Shown: positions 18,258 through 26,132 of the stretch, piece after piece
How positions within the stretch are numbered: position 1 is the stretch's first letter
Layout of the letters: the number at the start of each line of letters is the position of its first letter
Assembly: GCA_028284395.1 (NCBI GenBank)
Contig: JANQRV010000554.1
Span: 1 to 56,944, forward strand
Direction: 5' to 3'
DNA: 56,944 bases
From: Saprospiraceae bacterium
GTDB lineage: Bacteria > Bacteroidota > Bacteroidia > Chitinophagales > Saprospiraceae
Translations under genes and position numbers: made by a program
The notes under the pieces: model-generated
What the model was told of the DNA's origin: nothing
The model's database searches: none
Seen by the model: the letters and a program-made list of their open reading frames with translations, nothing else

Positions 18258-18695
18258 ATGCAGAAACAAAGAATGTACATGCGGCTTAAATCCTCCAAGT
18301 TCAATATTGATGCCTTAGGCATGGGTGTATCCTTCCTTTGCGCCCTGCATTGCATCAGTATCCCCATTTTGTTAACGTTTTCCACCATTGGTGGCCTGGT
18401 ATGGCTGGAAAGCCATTTCGTCGAATGGATCTTCATTGCCGCAAGCCTTGTTATCGCGGGTTGGTCTTTATTACACTCCTATCGCAACGAACACCGCAAT
18501 CCGCTTCCACTGATCATCGTCATTACAGGTTTTGTTCTTATTGCCATTGCTCAGCAATTGCCGTCCAATTCCGAACATTTTCTAACGGGTATTGGCGGAT
18601 TGATCGTTGCTTCCGCACATTACATTAATTGGAAACTGTTAAGCCGGAGTCGGCAAACAGCTCGTTTGATTGCTGGTGTTAAGAAAGCTGCATGA
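18258..18695 (+). CDS. MerC-like membrane protein
   Basis: A protein of 145 residues with four hydrophobic segments (about 20-40, 46-65, 75-93, 103-122). The first contains MGVSFLCALHCISIPILL, the Cys-x-x-x-Cys-containing MerC pattern (here CALHC) in the opening helix. MerC proteins of mercury-resistance operons transport Hg(II) through the inner membrane, but stand-alone chromosomal members in Bacteroidota are common and not shown to act on mercury; no merA or merR is nearby. The ORF is also open from GTG 18255; ATG 18258 was preferred, and ATG 18273 or 18279 are other options. A -7 box sits just before the start. Confidence 0.8.
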   Translation: MQKQRMYMRLKSSKFNIDALGMGVSFLCALHCISIPILLTFSTIGGLVWLESHFVEWIFIAASLVIAGWSLLHSYRNEHRNPLPLIIVITGFVLIAIAQQLPSNSEHFLTGIGGLIVASAHYINWKLLSRSRQTARLIAGVKKAA

Positions 18696-18756
18696 AGCAT
18701 CAAAGTGGCCGCCAAGGCCCCTGTTGCATCATAGAATCGTAGTATCATAGCAACAT

Positions 18757-19911
18757 TCAAGTCTTTTGCCAAACGTATTTCAACAGCCGCCGGGCGTACT
18801 TCATCTTCTGCGGCACCGAAGCAATCGCGCGCAACTCCGTCCACCAACCAGCCTCTTCATCCAAAAATCGGAAAACGCCCTCTCCTCCGGCACGCCGAAA
18901 CATCGCCGGAAAAACCTCCCGGCCGGCAACCGAGCCATCCGCCAACAGCGAAAGCATAATGCTATCGTACAACCGAAACCGCCAGCTGGACAGCATATCG
19001 GCTTCGACAACGGGAAGGCCGTGCATCACCTTCTCCGCCAACTTCCGATTCTTTTCCAAGGTTCTGGTAAAACAATAACCGGAAGACGGCTTCACGTAAC
19101 CCGCCTTGGTCCCAATTGAAATGATGCGTCCGTTGACCAATGGACCAAAACATTGATCCGTCATTGGAATTGCATTGAACTCCGTTTCATCGACCTGCAT
19201 ATCCTCAATCCCTAAGTACTCTTTCAAATACCGATGAATGCGCTCATCATACTCCTCCTGCGAATAAAATTCCTGCGAAAATTCGGTAAACTCGATCAAA
19301 GCCCGGCGACGATCAAAGGGCAACACATAGAAAAAATTCATCCGGTCGACCCCCGATCCCCGATAATCCATTAAGATGGCCCGTCCGGGATCAAAGCGAT
19401 CTTCCTCCAGCGTTACAAAGAAACCTTTGAAATGCTGCCACAAGAAAGATGCCTCCCGATCAAAATCAAACTCCTCGCGCAGAAACCAAGAGTTGAACAC
19501 CATATTGCCTTCATACTCGCCCTCCTTCCCAATCACCACACCCTCTGCGGCCACCGATACAATTTCATCCACCCGAAAAGTCACATTGTCCATCAAAGTC
19601 ACTTGCTCCCAAACATGGGCATAATAATCCTCACTACGAATCGTCCGATACTGATAATCTCCCATGCGCAAATTGATCACTTCTCCACTTGGGTCGATCA
19701 CCCCTACCCTATCCCAAGACTTGTATACCACCTCCTCCAAACCATACAACGACCGGCTCCAAAACGACCAGGTCCGATCGTTCCCCCGCTTTTCCTCCCG
19801 ATCAAGGATCAACACCCGCTTCTCCCGAAACGAAGGATAATTGCTCATTTCCAGTAACAAACTCATGCCCGACAATCCCCAGCCCGCAAAAATAAAATCA
19901 AAGCGTTCCAT
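18757..19911 (-). CDS. crtY: Lycopene beta-cyclase (CrtY family)
   Basis: A 384-residue flavoprotein of the CrtY lycopene cyclase family, which turns lycopene into beta-carotene at the membrane. The N-terminal dinucleotide-binding motif reads FIFAGWGLSGMSLLLEM, followed by RTWSFW (residues about 46-51), the substrate-side DYRG and the C-terminal GTKAGYVKPSSGYCF, all characteristic of the family. The length is as expected. It stands alone here, with no crtB, crtI or crtZ next to it, so the rest of the carotenoid pathway must be elsewhere. It supports a yellow/orange-pigmented Bacteroidota host. ATG 19911 is used because the FAD motif begins immediately after it. Confidence 0.92.
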   Translation of the reverse strand: MERFDFIFAGWGLSGMSLLLEMSNYPSFREKRVLILDREEKRGNDRTWSFWSRSLYGLEEVVYKSWDRVGVIDPSGEVINLRMGDYQYRTIRSEDYYAHVWEQVTLMDNVTFRVDEIVSVAAEGVVIGKEGEYEGNMVFNSWFLREEFDFDREASFLWQHFKGFFVTLEEDRFDPGRAILMDYRGSGVDRMNFFYVLPFDRRRALIEFTEFSQEFYSQEEYDERIHRYLKEYLGIEDMQVDETEFNAIPMTDQCFGPLVNGRIISIGTKAGYVKPSSGYCFTRTLEKNRKLAEKVMHGLPVVEADMLSSWRFRLYDSIMLSLLADGSVAGREVFPAMFRRAGGEGVFRFLDEEAGWWTELRAIASVPQKMKYARRLLKYVWQKT

Positions 19912-20073
19912 CGCAATTGCTTTTCAACCGATTCTTCCCTTCTCCTCAAACCCATTTTCTCTAAAAAATTCTAACAATGGAATTGAGATAATGCCATTTT
20001 TGTTGTAAAATTGCATACTAATTTTTAAAAAGCTGGAACTATCCTTTGGTTGGACCGGTTTTTTGAATGTATT

Positions 20074-20148
20074 CGGGATGTAGCTCAGCCCGGTTAGAGT
20101 GCGCGTCTGGGGGGCGCGAGGTCGCTAGTTCGAATCTAGTCATCCCGA
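20074..20148 (+). tRNA. tRNA-Pro (anticodon GGG)
   Basis: A 75-nt cloverleaf folds cleanly: the acceptor CGGGATG (20074-20080) pairs with CATCCCG (20141-20147), discriminator A; D-arm GCTC/GAGT; anticodon stem CGCGT/GCGCG with loop CTGGGGG and anticodon GGG; T-arm GCTAG/CTAGT with loop TTCGAAT. No CCA is encoded. The D-loop has an AGCCCGGTTA form usual for Pro tRNAs. It marks the left edge of the accessory region. Confidence 0.95.
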
Positions 20149-20159
20149 CAAGACCAAAG

Positions 20160-20187
20160 AAGGTCGACACGAAGTGTCGGCCTTTTG
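20160..20187 (+). terminator. Terminator of the tRNA-Pro gene
   Basis: AAGGTCGACAC (20160-20170) pairs with GTGTCGGCCTT (20174-20184) over 11 bp with one G-T pair and a GAA loop, followed by TTTTG. It lies 11 bp after the tRNA and fits a rho-independent terminator. Confidence 0.75.
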
Positions 20188-20447
20188 TGCTTTGTAAGCA
20201 CGGCCCAAGCTTGCTTGAGGTTGGGATTGCAAAGTGCGAAAGGCTAGCTGAAGGCGTGACCTTCTTTGGGCTTGGGCATCTCATCATCTCTAGATCATCG
20301 AAGATAACCTAGTCATATCTACCTGAAAATCAAAGATTTGAAATGTTTGTTGTAGCTCTTTTTGTTTTTGCTAACCAATGAACTAACCAACAAAAGGCGA
20401 GGTAATTTTGGTAATACATTAAGATTATATAGATTGAAGTTGAAATT

Positions 20448-20481
20448 CGGAGGTTGCACGTTCGAATCCTGGTGAGACCAC
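20448..20481 (+). other. tRNA 3'-end fragment (possible old attachment site)
   Basis: The bases CGGAGGTTGCACG, TTCGAATC and CTGGTGAGACCAC read like the variable loop, T-loop and 3' acceptor strand of a tRNA, with TTCGAAT as the T-loop signature. The T-stem pairs poorly and no 5' half lies upstream, so it is not a working tRNA. The acceptor strand differs from that of tRNA-Pro at 20074, so it comes from another tRNA species. Integrases often leave such 3' ends at insertion boundaries. Confidence 0.5.
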
Positions 20482-20879
20482 AACGAAATTTTTATAACTT
20501 CTTCTTCAACAAGGCCTTAGAGCAAGGTGCCATTTAGAGAGGGGCCACTATGGGGGCCGTTTTCAAAGATATAACAAAAAACTAAGAAAGGCAGGGTCCC
20601 ACTCTGACCGGCGTCCTATTTGGCCACGATGGCCATGCGGTCCTTTTTGTTGTACCTACTTTTTCGCATTTCACATTTTTTGAAAGTTAGAAAAGTCAGC
20701 TGAATACCACAACAATTTCAGGAGCAATTTTCACTCGGGCAAAAATCATTAAATGTAATAGACAAGACTTGGTACGATAGAAAGTCGCTTAATATATTAT
20801 TAAACCATTGAATATAAGCGGATTACCAAAAGCCAATTCAATTGAACTTAACCTGATATATTGCTTTCAGTTTCCTACT

Positions 20880-21010
20880 TGGACATGCGTCACCGGAAAC
20901 AGTGGGGTGCGAACCTTCAAGGACACTGAATCCTTAAAAAGCTGAACCGCGAGGGAAGGCCCAAAGCTGTTCATGCAAAGTGGTGAGGAGGCTGGAATAG
21001 ATGATATGCA
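20880..21010 (+). ncRNA. Possible structured RNA or group II intron remnant
   Basis: This G-rich block stands out from its AT-rich surroundings. It contains GTGGGGTGCGAACCTTC, GGACACTGAATCC, AAGCTGAACC and GAGGGAAGGCCCAAAGC, a wording reminiscent of domain I of bacterial group II introns. No reverse transcriptase or domain V could be found nearby. I cannot fold or search it, so this is a weak lead only. Confidence 0.2.
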
Positions 21011-21290
21011 CAAGTAAACCATTGTAAGCTTCGTTAGTCTAGATCAGCGAAAAGTACCACCAAATCTGACGAAGAACCACTTTGTCCAGTTTTTCCACAT
21101 CAGGAAGTAACTACTAAGTCCGATTATCTGATCGAAAATATCTTTGCCACTCAACGGTTTTTTAGCGAATTGATTCCGAGAAAATGAATCCAACTTTCAA
21201 ATTATTGCAAATACGGACATTTTTTGTCTAACATCGCAATAATAAGGTCATTCTTATTAGAGGATATTCACAACTCTGATGACATCTAAA

Positions 21291-21719
21291 TTAATACTCA
21301 GGTGGATGTTCATTCGCCAGGTACATAACTTTTCTTAAATTTACTAAACCATCTCGGTTCAGGCGCAATCTGGCAATAGTAGCACGACCAGCGGGGGTAA
21401 TCCCGATCATTTCAGAAAAATCCGGATTCCAACAAAAGTGATCTTCCCACTGCTCTTTTCTCGGATGATACAGAGCGACTTTTTGACCAGTGACAGGATC
21501 AACAGAACTTACGAAATTGTATTTGAAGCTGTTGCAACCCTGGCAAGAATAAGCAAGGTTAGAAATATCGTCGGTGCCATTCTTAGTAACAGGGATAAAA
21601 TGCTCTGCAGCAAAGGAATCATGCGAATACTTGCGGGGATGAAGACAATATTCACAATAATATCGAGCCCTCTTCGCTACCAGCTCTTTCTTCTTTTTGG
21701 AGATTCTGGTTCTAGGCAT
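21291..21719 (-). CDS. HNH endonuclease family protein
   Basis: A 142-residue basic protein. A zinc-type HNH core is visible: Cys22 and Cys25 (YYCEYCLHP), the catalytic-region His40 (AAEHFIPV), Asn54 (ISNLAYSC) and Cys59/Cys62 (SCQGCN). Proteins of this type are nucleases of mobile elements, restriction or homing systems. Residues 90-142 form an extra helical tail with no recognised domain. The gene overlaps by 8 bp the preceding small gene (21712-22113), so the two are translationally coupled. The partner suggests a fixed two-gene unit rather than a free-standing homing nuclease. Confidence 0.8.
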   Translation of the reverse strand: MPRTRISKKKKELVAKRARYYCEYCLHPRKYSHDSFAAEHFIPVTKNGTDDISNLAYSCQGCNSFKYNFVSSVDPVTGQKVALYHPRKEQWEDHFCWNPDFSEMIGITPAGRATIARLRLNRDGLVNLRKVMYLANEHPPEY

Positions 21720-22113
21720 TGAGCTTGGCTTGAAGCCCCAAAGATTTCATCAATGCATCTATTGACGTGCCTCTTATCTTAGAGAGTTCAAATAAAGCTT
21801 TCATACGGTGAGCATTGGCCATCTCTATTTGGTCAATAATTTCAGTGAGTTCCTGGTATTCTTCTGAAGTTAACTGCTCCCCATCCCTTCTTTCTTTCAG
21901 CGTTTCATAGCGATCCCATAAATCAGTGGATACGCCTTTATTGATTTCCTGAAGCAATTCTAATTCTCTTTTATTATTCGATTTCCGGCTTTTGCCTGGC
22001 AATTGCCTATTTAAAAGCCCAACGATGTACCTTTGCAAATCAAGCCCCTCCTCTGCGGCAGAGTCCCGCAGTGCTTTTTCTAATTCCTTATTGATATCTA
22101 TCGTAATCGACAT
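21712..22113 (-). CDS. Small helical protein coupled to the HNH gene
   Basis: A 133-residue protein not assigned to a named family. The N-terminal MSITIDINKELEKALRDSAAEEG (about 1-23) followed by LDLQRYIVGLLN looks like a ribbon-helix-helix/CopG-like antitoxin or repressor start. Residues 50-110 are strongly helical (LLQEINKGVSTDLWDRYETL, LTSEEYQELTEIIDQIE). It overlaps the HNH nuclease start by 8 bp. It may regulate or neutralise the nuclease in toxin-antitoxin fashion, but that is inferred only from order and the N-terminal pattern. Confidence 0.65.
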   Translation of the reverse strand: MSITIDINKELEKALRDSAAEEGLDLQRYIVGLLNRQLPGKSRKSNNKRELELLQEINKGVSTDLWDRYETLKERRDGEQLTSEEYQELTEIIDQIEMANAHRMKALFELSKIRGTSIDALMKSLGLQAKLNA

Positions 22114-22233
22114 AGTTCCAAATTATTATTACAAGTTAAACGATTTTTCGGAAATTATAGTTCTACATTTTCTTTCTTCACTTAATAATAGTCCTAAGGT
22201 TTAAGAATCAGGCCGACTTTCTACGTTTAGGAA

Positions 22234-22808
22234 TTAAATTCTCTTCCATCTCCCAAACTCCTCTTCTTCACCTGGAAACCGACTCAAATATTGCCGGGTG
22301 ATTTTCGTAGAAATATGCCCCAGCATTTCCGCTAGAATTTCAACAGACATGCCCGAGCGCCGCATGACGGACGCATAAGTATGTCGATTATAGTGAGCCG
22401 TAATCGGCTTATCGATCCCGACAGCCTTGGCAATTCGTCTAAGATATTTATTCAATTGCTTTGTCAACTGCGCAATATCAGCCACATTCTTTTCTTCGGT
22501 AGCCCCCGGACTCAATACATCGAAAAAATATTTCTCTGGTATTGGCTGTTTTTGTCCCATTTATCAATTACAGCCGCCATATGAGGTTTGAGCGGGATTT
22601 TCAATTCTCGCTTCACTTGGCGAGTACCACTGGTCTTTTTTCGATAGTAGTAGAGCGTGTTGCCTTCAATATTCTTGTATCTCAGTCTGGCCATATCGCC
22701 ATTGTTCATTCCTCTGCCTAAGTGGGCAAAAATGAATAAATCCGGGTGTTTTCCTGTTAATAGTGGTTCCGAATCTGAAATTTCTGAAACATCCCCGATG
22801 ACGGCCAA
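22234..22808 (-). pseudogene. Tyrosine recombinase (phage-type integrase), truncated and frameshifted
   Basis: Two overlapping leftward frames give the catalytic domain of a Bacteroidota-type tyrosine integrase. The upstream frame (22808-22512) has FIFAHLGRGMNNGDMARLRY with the first active-site Arg, then the KKTSG strand. The downstream frame (22560-22234) has AHYNRHTYASVM (His and second Arg), AEMLGHISTKIT (Gly-His) and RQYLSRF with the catalytic Tyr. The frames switch near 22550-22562 around a GGGACAAAAA run, so one base was lost or gained. The SAM-like core-binding and arm-binding N-terminal domains (about 200 residues) are absent upstream. The integrase is therefore dead and marks a former integrated element. 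Confidence 0.85.
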
Positions 22809-22869
22809 AGCCGATACTCAAAGCCGTTTTCCGACTATTGTTTTCTCTAATTGCAGCTAATTAATCATT

Positions 22870-22908
22870 GAAGTTGTTCAAAGTTTCTCTTCCGGTTGGA
22901 AAAAACAG
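22870..22908. repeat. Second copy of the 18108 repeat
   Basis: Starts GAAGTTGTTCAAAGTTTCTC and continues into the sulfatase start region. It matches 18108-18141 in the same orientation over about 30 bp. See the entry at 18108. Confidence 0.5.
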
Positions 22909-22914
22909 AACAAA

Positions 22915-23283
22915 ATGAAAAAAGCAGGCTCCTAAAATCCATTTCGCTGTCGGCAATGTTTATCGGCGTGCTGTTGTTGCATTTTTCTTGCAATCATTCT
23001 GATTCGGGTCCCCCCAATATTTGCTTGATAACCGTTGGCGACCTGGGTTGGGCTGACCTGGGGTGTTATGGTGCCGACATGCACGCCCCCCCAATATTGA
23101 CGCCTTCGCCAAGATGGGGCAGATATTTACCCATGCCTACGCTGCTGCATCCATCTGTTCGCCGACTCGGGCATCTTTACTTATGGGCAAATCTCCGGCA
23201 AGGCTCAAAATGGCCATCTGGCGGGAGGCGGCAACGACCGGGCTGATCTGTTATTCAAGCGTGAACCTGCCGGTTGCACAGTA
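22915..23283 (+). pseudogene. Sulfatase N-terminal fragment with two frameshifts
   Basis: A remnant of a type I sulfatase lipoprotein. From ATG 22915 the frame is lost in an A6 run; one extra A would restore KKSRLLKSISLS and a lipoprotein signal ending LLHFSC. Next comes PNICLITVGDLGWADLGCYG, the first metal-binding block with Asp changed to Gly (family TVDDLG). The frame breaks again in the C7 run at 23086-23092; one extra C would give PNIDAFAKMGQIFTHAYAAA. The formylglycine motif CSPTR follows (about 23158-23172), with MGKSPARLKMAIW. The frame then runs into unrelated sequence and stops at 23283. A complete sulfatase has about 450-500 residues, so roughly three quarters is missing. Confidence 0.85.
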
Positions 23284-23360
23284 ATCCTCTATGCTCTTGA
23301 CAAGATACTGTTATAACAATATCTTATCAAAAAATCCATAACATCAAAATCCCTACACCA

Positions 23361-24314
23361 ATGGCCAGCCCCGGAATCATCGTACCAGCCTATTTCGGCC
23401 CCCAATATGGCGGCACCAACCTATCCAATTGGAATCAAAAGCTTACGAATGCAGCAGCAACATTGGGTTTGTCTCTCATTGTCGTAGCCAACCCGTATAA
23501 CGGTCCGGGGCTGGAAGCTCCATTGGAAGATGACGGAGGGGATGAACTTCGAAAGAAACTGACGCCAAAAGATCGGCCGGTTAGAGGAACCAACCGAAAT
23601 GGCAGCGGAGAATACTGGCAGGCCTATCTCGATGCCATCCGTGGTGTTCGCAATACCAATGGGGCAAAGGTCATCGGCTACGTCCGAACGGACCGCACCA
23701 CTATTTCCCAAGCAAAAGCCCGGTCCGACATCGATACCTGGATAGACTGGTACCACCAGCGGCCAGGCGCGGGCATCGACGGCATCTTTTTGGACGAAGT
23801 TAGTACCGATCCGGCTCACATTTCCTATTATCGGCAATTGTATGATTATGTTCAGGCCCAGCTTCCCAACGGCATTGTGGTCAATAACTTCGGGACAGCT
23901 CCTGATCCAGCTTATTTCAATATCGGCAATTCCATACTAATCATTCAGGAAGATACCTACGCCCGGTTTGAAGGAGGGCTGCAAACGAGCAAGCCATTGG
24001 ATCAATGGTCCTGTACACAATTGGCACGATCCGGCATACTGATCCATACCACAGCAGGTAATGCCGGAAATGGAAAGCCAAAATGGGAAAATGTGCTAAA
24101 CAACACCTACTCCAACTATCTACGATGGTATTATTGTACGAATGATCCGTTCGTAAATACCACGACAGACAACCCCTGGGATACGCTGCCACCGTACTTT
24201 GATCAGATGGTTGGTGAAACGGCCCGTTATGGCACCTTCGTACGAGTTACCTGTAGATGGGCGAAGTTTTGGAATTGGCTTCGACGGTTGTTGCCGTTTG
24301 AGGTTTTACGCTAG
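23361..24314 (+). CDS. Spherulation-specific family 4 (spherulin-4-like) protein
   Basis: A 317-residue protein resembling spherulin-4 and the related glycoside hydrolase-like TIM barrels. It opens with GIIVPAYFGPQYGG, continues with LIVVANPYNGPG (about 40-51), AKVIGYVRTD (about 101-110), a helix with IDTWIDWY and then the active-site strand DGIFLDEVS with the acidic pair Asp-Glu (about 140-147). Family members act on exopolysaccharides such as galactosaminogalactan. No signal peptide is seen in the first 20 residues, so secretion is not evident. The last 30 residues (RWAKFWNWLRRLLPFEVLR) look unrelated to the fold and may result from a local change. Start ATG 23361 was taken because the barrel begins there. 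Confidence 0.75.
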   Translation: MASPGIIVPAYFGPQYGGTNLSNWNQKLTNAAATLGLSLIVVANPYNGPGLEAPLEDDGGDELRKKLTPKDRPVRGTNRNGSGEYWQAYLDAIRGVRNTNGAKVIGYVRTDRTTISQAKARSDIDTWIDWYHQRPGAGIDGIFLDEVSTDPAHISYYRQLYDYVQAQLPNGIVVNNFGTAPDPAYFNIGNSILIIQEDTYARFEGGLQTSKPLDQWSCTQLARSGILIHTTAGNAGNGKPKWENVLNNTYSNYLRWYYCTNDPFVNTTTDNPWDTLPPYFDQMVGETARYGTFVRVTCRWAKFWNWLRRLLPFEVLR

Positions 24315-24614
24315 TGCTGTGCGTGCAAAATGGAGGTCGAGAATTTGTGCCGGCACTTCTGAGTACGCGCTTCATTCATTAAGCATCAATACCGCATACA
24401 GCATATACAATATTCTTCCACATTCCTTCCAAATAACGAAATAATAAACTGCCTTATAAAAAAACCATAAATATTTGCTATTGAAGCTTTACTATTGTAA
24501 TTTTAAGCATAACCCTGAAGGACTAAAGAGGATCCCCACCTTTTTAGATTACCTTATTTAAGATCATCACTTACTGGATACTAAAAAACAGTCGTTTACT
24601 AAACATTATTAGTT
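24315..24614. other. Intergenic stretch before the LytTR gene
   Basis: About 300 bp, AT-rich in its right half, presumably with the promoter of the LytTR regulator. No gene or clear promoter box seen. Confidence 0.4.
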
Positions 24615-25376
24615 ATGATGAACGTTATGGTCATCTATACTAAAAGCCCTACGTATACGTACCTAAAAAACCAGTTAAACAAATACTGCCGGTTTGTAAA
24701 CGTAATAAGTAGTATAGACTCAAATGAAAGCAGCCATTCAAATTTGGAATTATCTGGGATTGATCTGGTCTTCCTGGAAATTGAACAATCTATTGAGTAC
24801 TATCTTCCGATAATCAAAAAATTTTTCGTCCGAAAAATTGAGACCATCATCATCAGCGAAAAAATAAATCACTTGACCAATTTGGTGAATCGGTTCTCCT
24901 GCGGTTTTTTGCTCAATCCCTTCCAAATGGAAGACTTAGTCCTGGCTACTCAAAGAGCCTATGCCCGTTTTCAAGAAAAGGTGATTAAAGTAAAAAATGA
25001 AGAGTTGATCCAGCAATTAATCGATAAGCCTTCCGAAGATAATATGATCGGGGTCCCAACGATGGATGGATTAGACTTTTATAAAATTTGCTCCATTGTG
25101 AGGTGCCAGGGATTGGAAAAATGTACCCAGTTGGTGATCGAAGGAGATTCAAGCATTATTAGTTCCTACAACTTAGGTGCTTTTACCAAAATATTAGAGC
25201 CATTGGGCTTTTTCTCCCCTCATCGTTCCCATTTAATCAACCTCTCCAAAGTAATCAAATATAAAAAAGAAGGAACGGTGATTATGGGAGACAACTTCGG
25301 TGTACCCATATCAAAACGAAGAAAAAAAGCATTTCTGGAAAAAATTCAAGCGAGCCATCTTTTCTATCAAATTTAG
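24615..25376 (+). CDS. LytTR-family DNA-binding regulator with degenerate receiver
   Basis: A 253-residue protein with a receiver-like N-terminal half (about 1-120) and a LytTR DNA-binding C-terminal half (about 145-250; GLDFYKICSIVRCQG, LVIEGDSSI, FFSPHRSHLINLSKVIKYKK, VPISKRRKKAFL). The receiver lacks key residues. The phospho-acceptor position in IDLVFLEIE is Glu55 instead of Asp, the acidic pair after the first strand is absent (MVIYTKSPTY), and the invariant Lys of the KPF motif is Asn (FLLNPF). It is therefore expected to work without phosphorylation. No kinase is adjacent. It sits 424 bp upstream of the injection-system operon in the same direction, so it is the natural candidate for its regulator. 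The first codons are ATGATG; either could start. Confidence 0.85.
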   Translation: MMNVMVIYTKSPTYTYLKNQLNKYCRFVNVISSIDSNESSHSNLELSGIDLVFLEIEQSIEYYLPIIKKFFVRKIETIIISEKINHLTNLVNRFSCGFLLNPFQMEDLVLATQRAYARFQEKVIKVKNEELIQQLIDKPSEDNMIGVPTMDGLDFYKICSIVRCQGLEKCTQLVIEGDSSIISSYNLGAFTKILEPLGFFSPHRSHLINLSKVIKYKKEGTVIMGDNFGVPISKRRKKAFLEKIQASHLFYQI

Positions 25377-25800
25377 AGAGGGGACACCCTGTGCCGAGCT
25401 GCAAAAATATCAAGTCCATTCGGACTTTGTGTTATACAAGTGCCGGCGACCTTCTACGAGTGCCCAAATAAGATGACGATAATCACCCTTAATCGCGTCG
25501 GTAGCCTCCTTTCCCACAATTGAAAAATAGTGTACTTAAAACCTGAAGTAGCGATTTGCTTTTCAGTTACTTTCATGCCAAGAACTACCGTTTACCTGTT
25601 CATGATTTCCCATTCCTTTCAAAATAGTGCCTATTCGATCGATCAAACTCTTCCCATTCCTTCCCGGAAGGTTCCCGCTTAGCGGATGAAGTTTACCACT
25701 CGTCAGATCATACTTAGAACTCCCACTATATTGATATAATATTACAACATGTTAATAAACGAATAAGATCTATTGGTTGCTCAATGTAAGATACGAATAA
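25377..25800. promoter_or_regulatory. Upstream region of the injection-system operon
   Basis: A 424-bp gap between the regulator and the first gene of the cluster. AAGTCC (25412-25417) and GGACTT (25422-25427) form a small hairpin followed by TGTGTT, perhaps the end of the LytTR transcript. The 12-mer TTCCCATTCCTT occurs at 25607-25618 and 25651-25662, exactly 44 bp apart (about four helical turns, or twice the roughly 22-bp spacing of LytTR half-sites). ATATTGATATAATATTAC at about 25729-25746 includes a TATAAT. This is the likely promoter/operator region of the whole operon, but no element is proven. Confidence 0.4.
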
Positions 25801-26121
25801 ATGAGTCACGCTAATATAATCGAAAACCTGTACTTATCTATAGATTTTTCAGGCACCACGGAAGTTGATAGATCGGATGAATGTACAGAGGTAATTGTTG
25901 ATTTAAAAAACGGAGACAAATATGTATGCACATTTCTTACCTACAAAAACTTAGCCTCGAAACAGATGGGGCATCAGATCAGTGGCGATTACTTAAGTGG
26001 TAAATATTACTGGATTGATCGAATGGTCTTCGTAGACCTGTTAACTACAAATCGCATCCGGGAAGTAGTAGAACACATGATTGAGGAAGGAGATTTTGAA
26101 CTCGCTTTTAGAAAACTGTAA
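25801..26121 (+). CDS. Small protein of unknown function, first gene of the cluster
   Basis: A 106-residue acidic protein that I do not recognise. The sequence suggests a short alpha/beta fold: an N-terminal helix, strands TEVIVDLKNG and KYVCTFLTYKNL, then ISGDYLSGKYYWIDRMVFVD and a C-terminal helix IREVVEHMIEEGDFELAF. No signal peptide or metal motif. It lies 11 bp before the tail terminator gene and reads in the same direction as everything after it, so it belongs to the injection-system operon. It may be a regulator or an assembly factor, but its position is the only argument. Confidence 0.65.
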   Translation: MSHANIIENLYLSIDFSGTTEVDRSDECTEVIVDLKNGDKYVCTFLTYKNLASKQMGHQISGDYLSGKYYWIDRMVFVDLLTTNRIREVVEHMIEEGDFELAFRKL

Positions 26122-26132
26122 AAATTCATTTA

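Larger units (their letters stand above)
20190..21290. other. Non-coding stretch of a decayed accessory region
   Basis: About 1.1 kb with no convincing gene. It holds a small hairpin (GTGCTTTGTAAGCAC, 20187-20201), a separated inverted pair (GCCCAAGC at 20203-20210 with GCTTGGGC at 20270-20277), a tRNA 3'-end fragment (20448-20481), and a G-rich block at about 20880-20990 that resembles structured RNA. The rest is AT-rich and looks like degraded mobile DNA. Confidence 0.5.

Noticed and set aside
18259..18680. Other-frame and antisense frames in the MerC-like gene
   Set aside because: They lack the hydrophobic helix pattern and overlap the better supported frame.
24199..24444. Frame overlapping the end of the spherulin-like gene
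   Set aside because: No family features; mostly low-quality tail sequence. A frameshift there is possible, but the continuation is not recognisable as spherulin.
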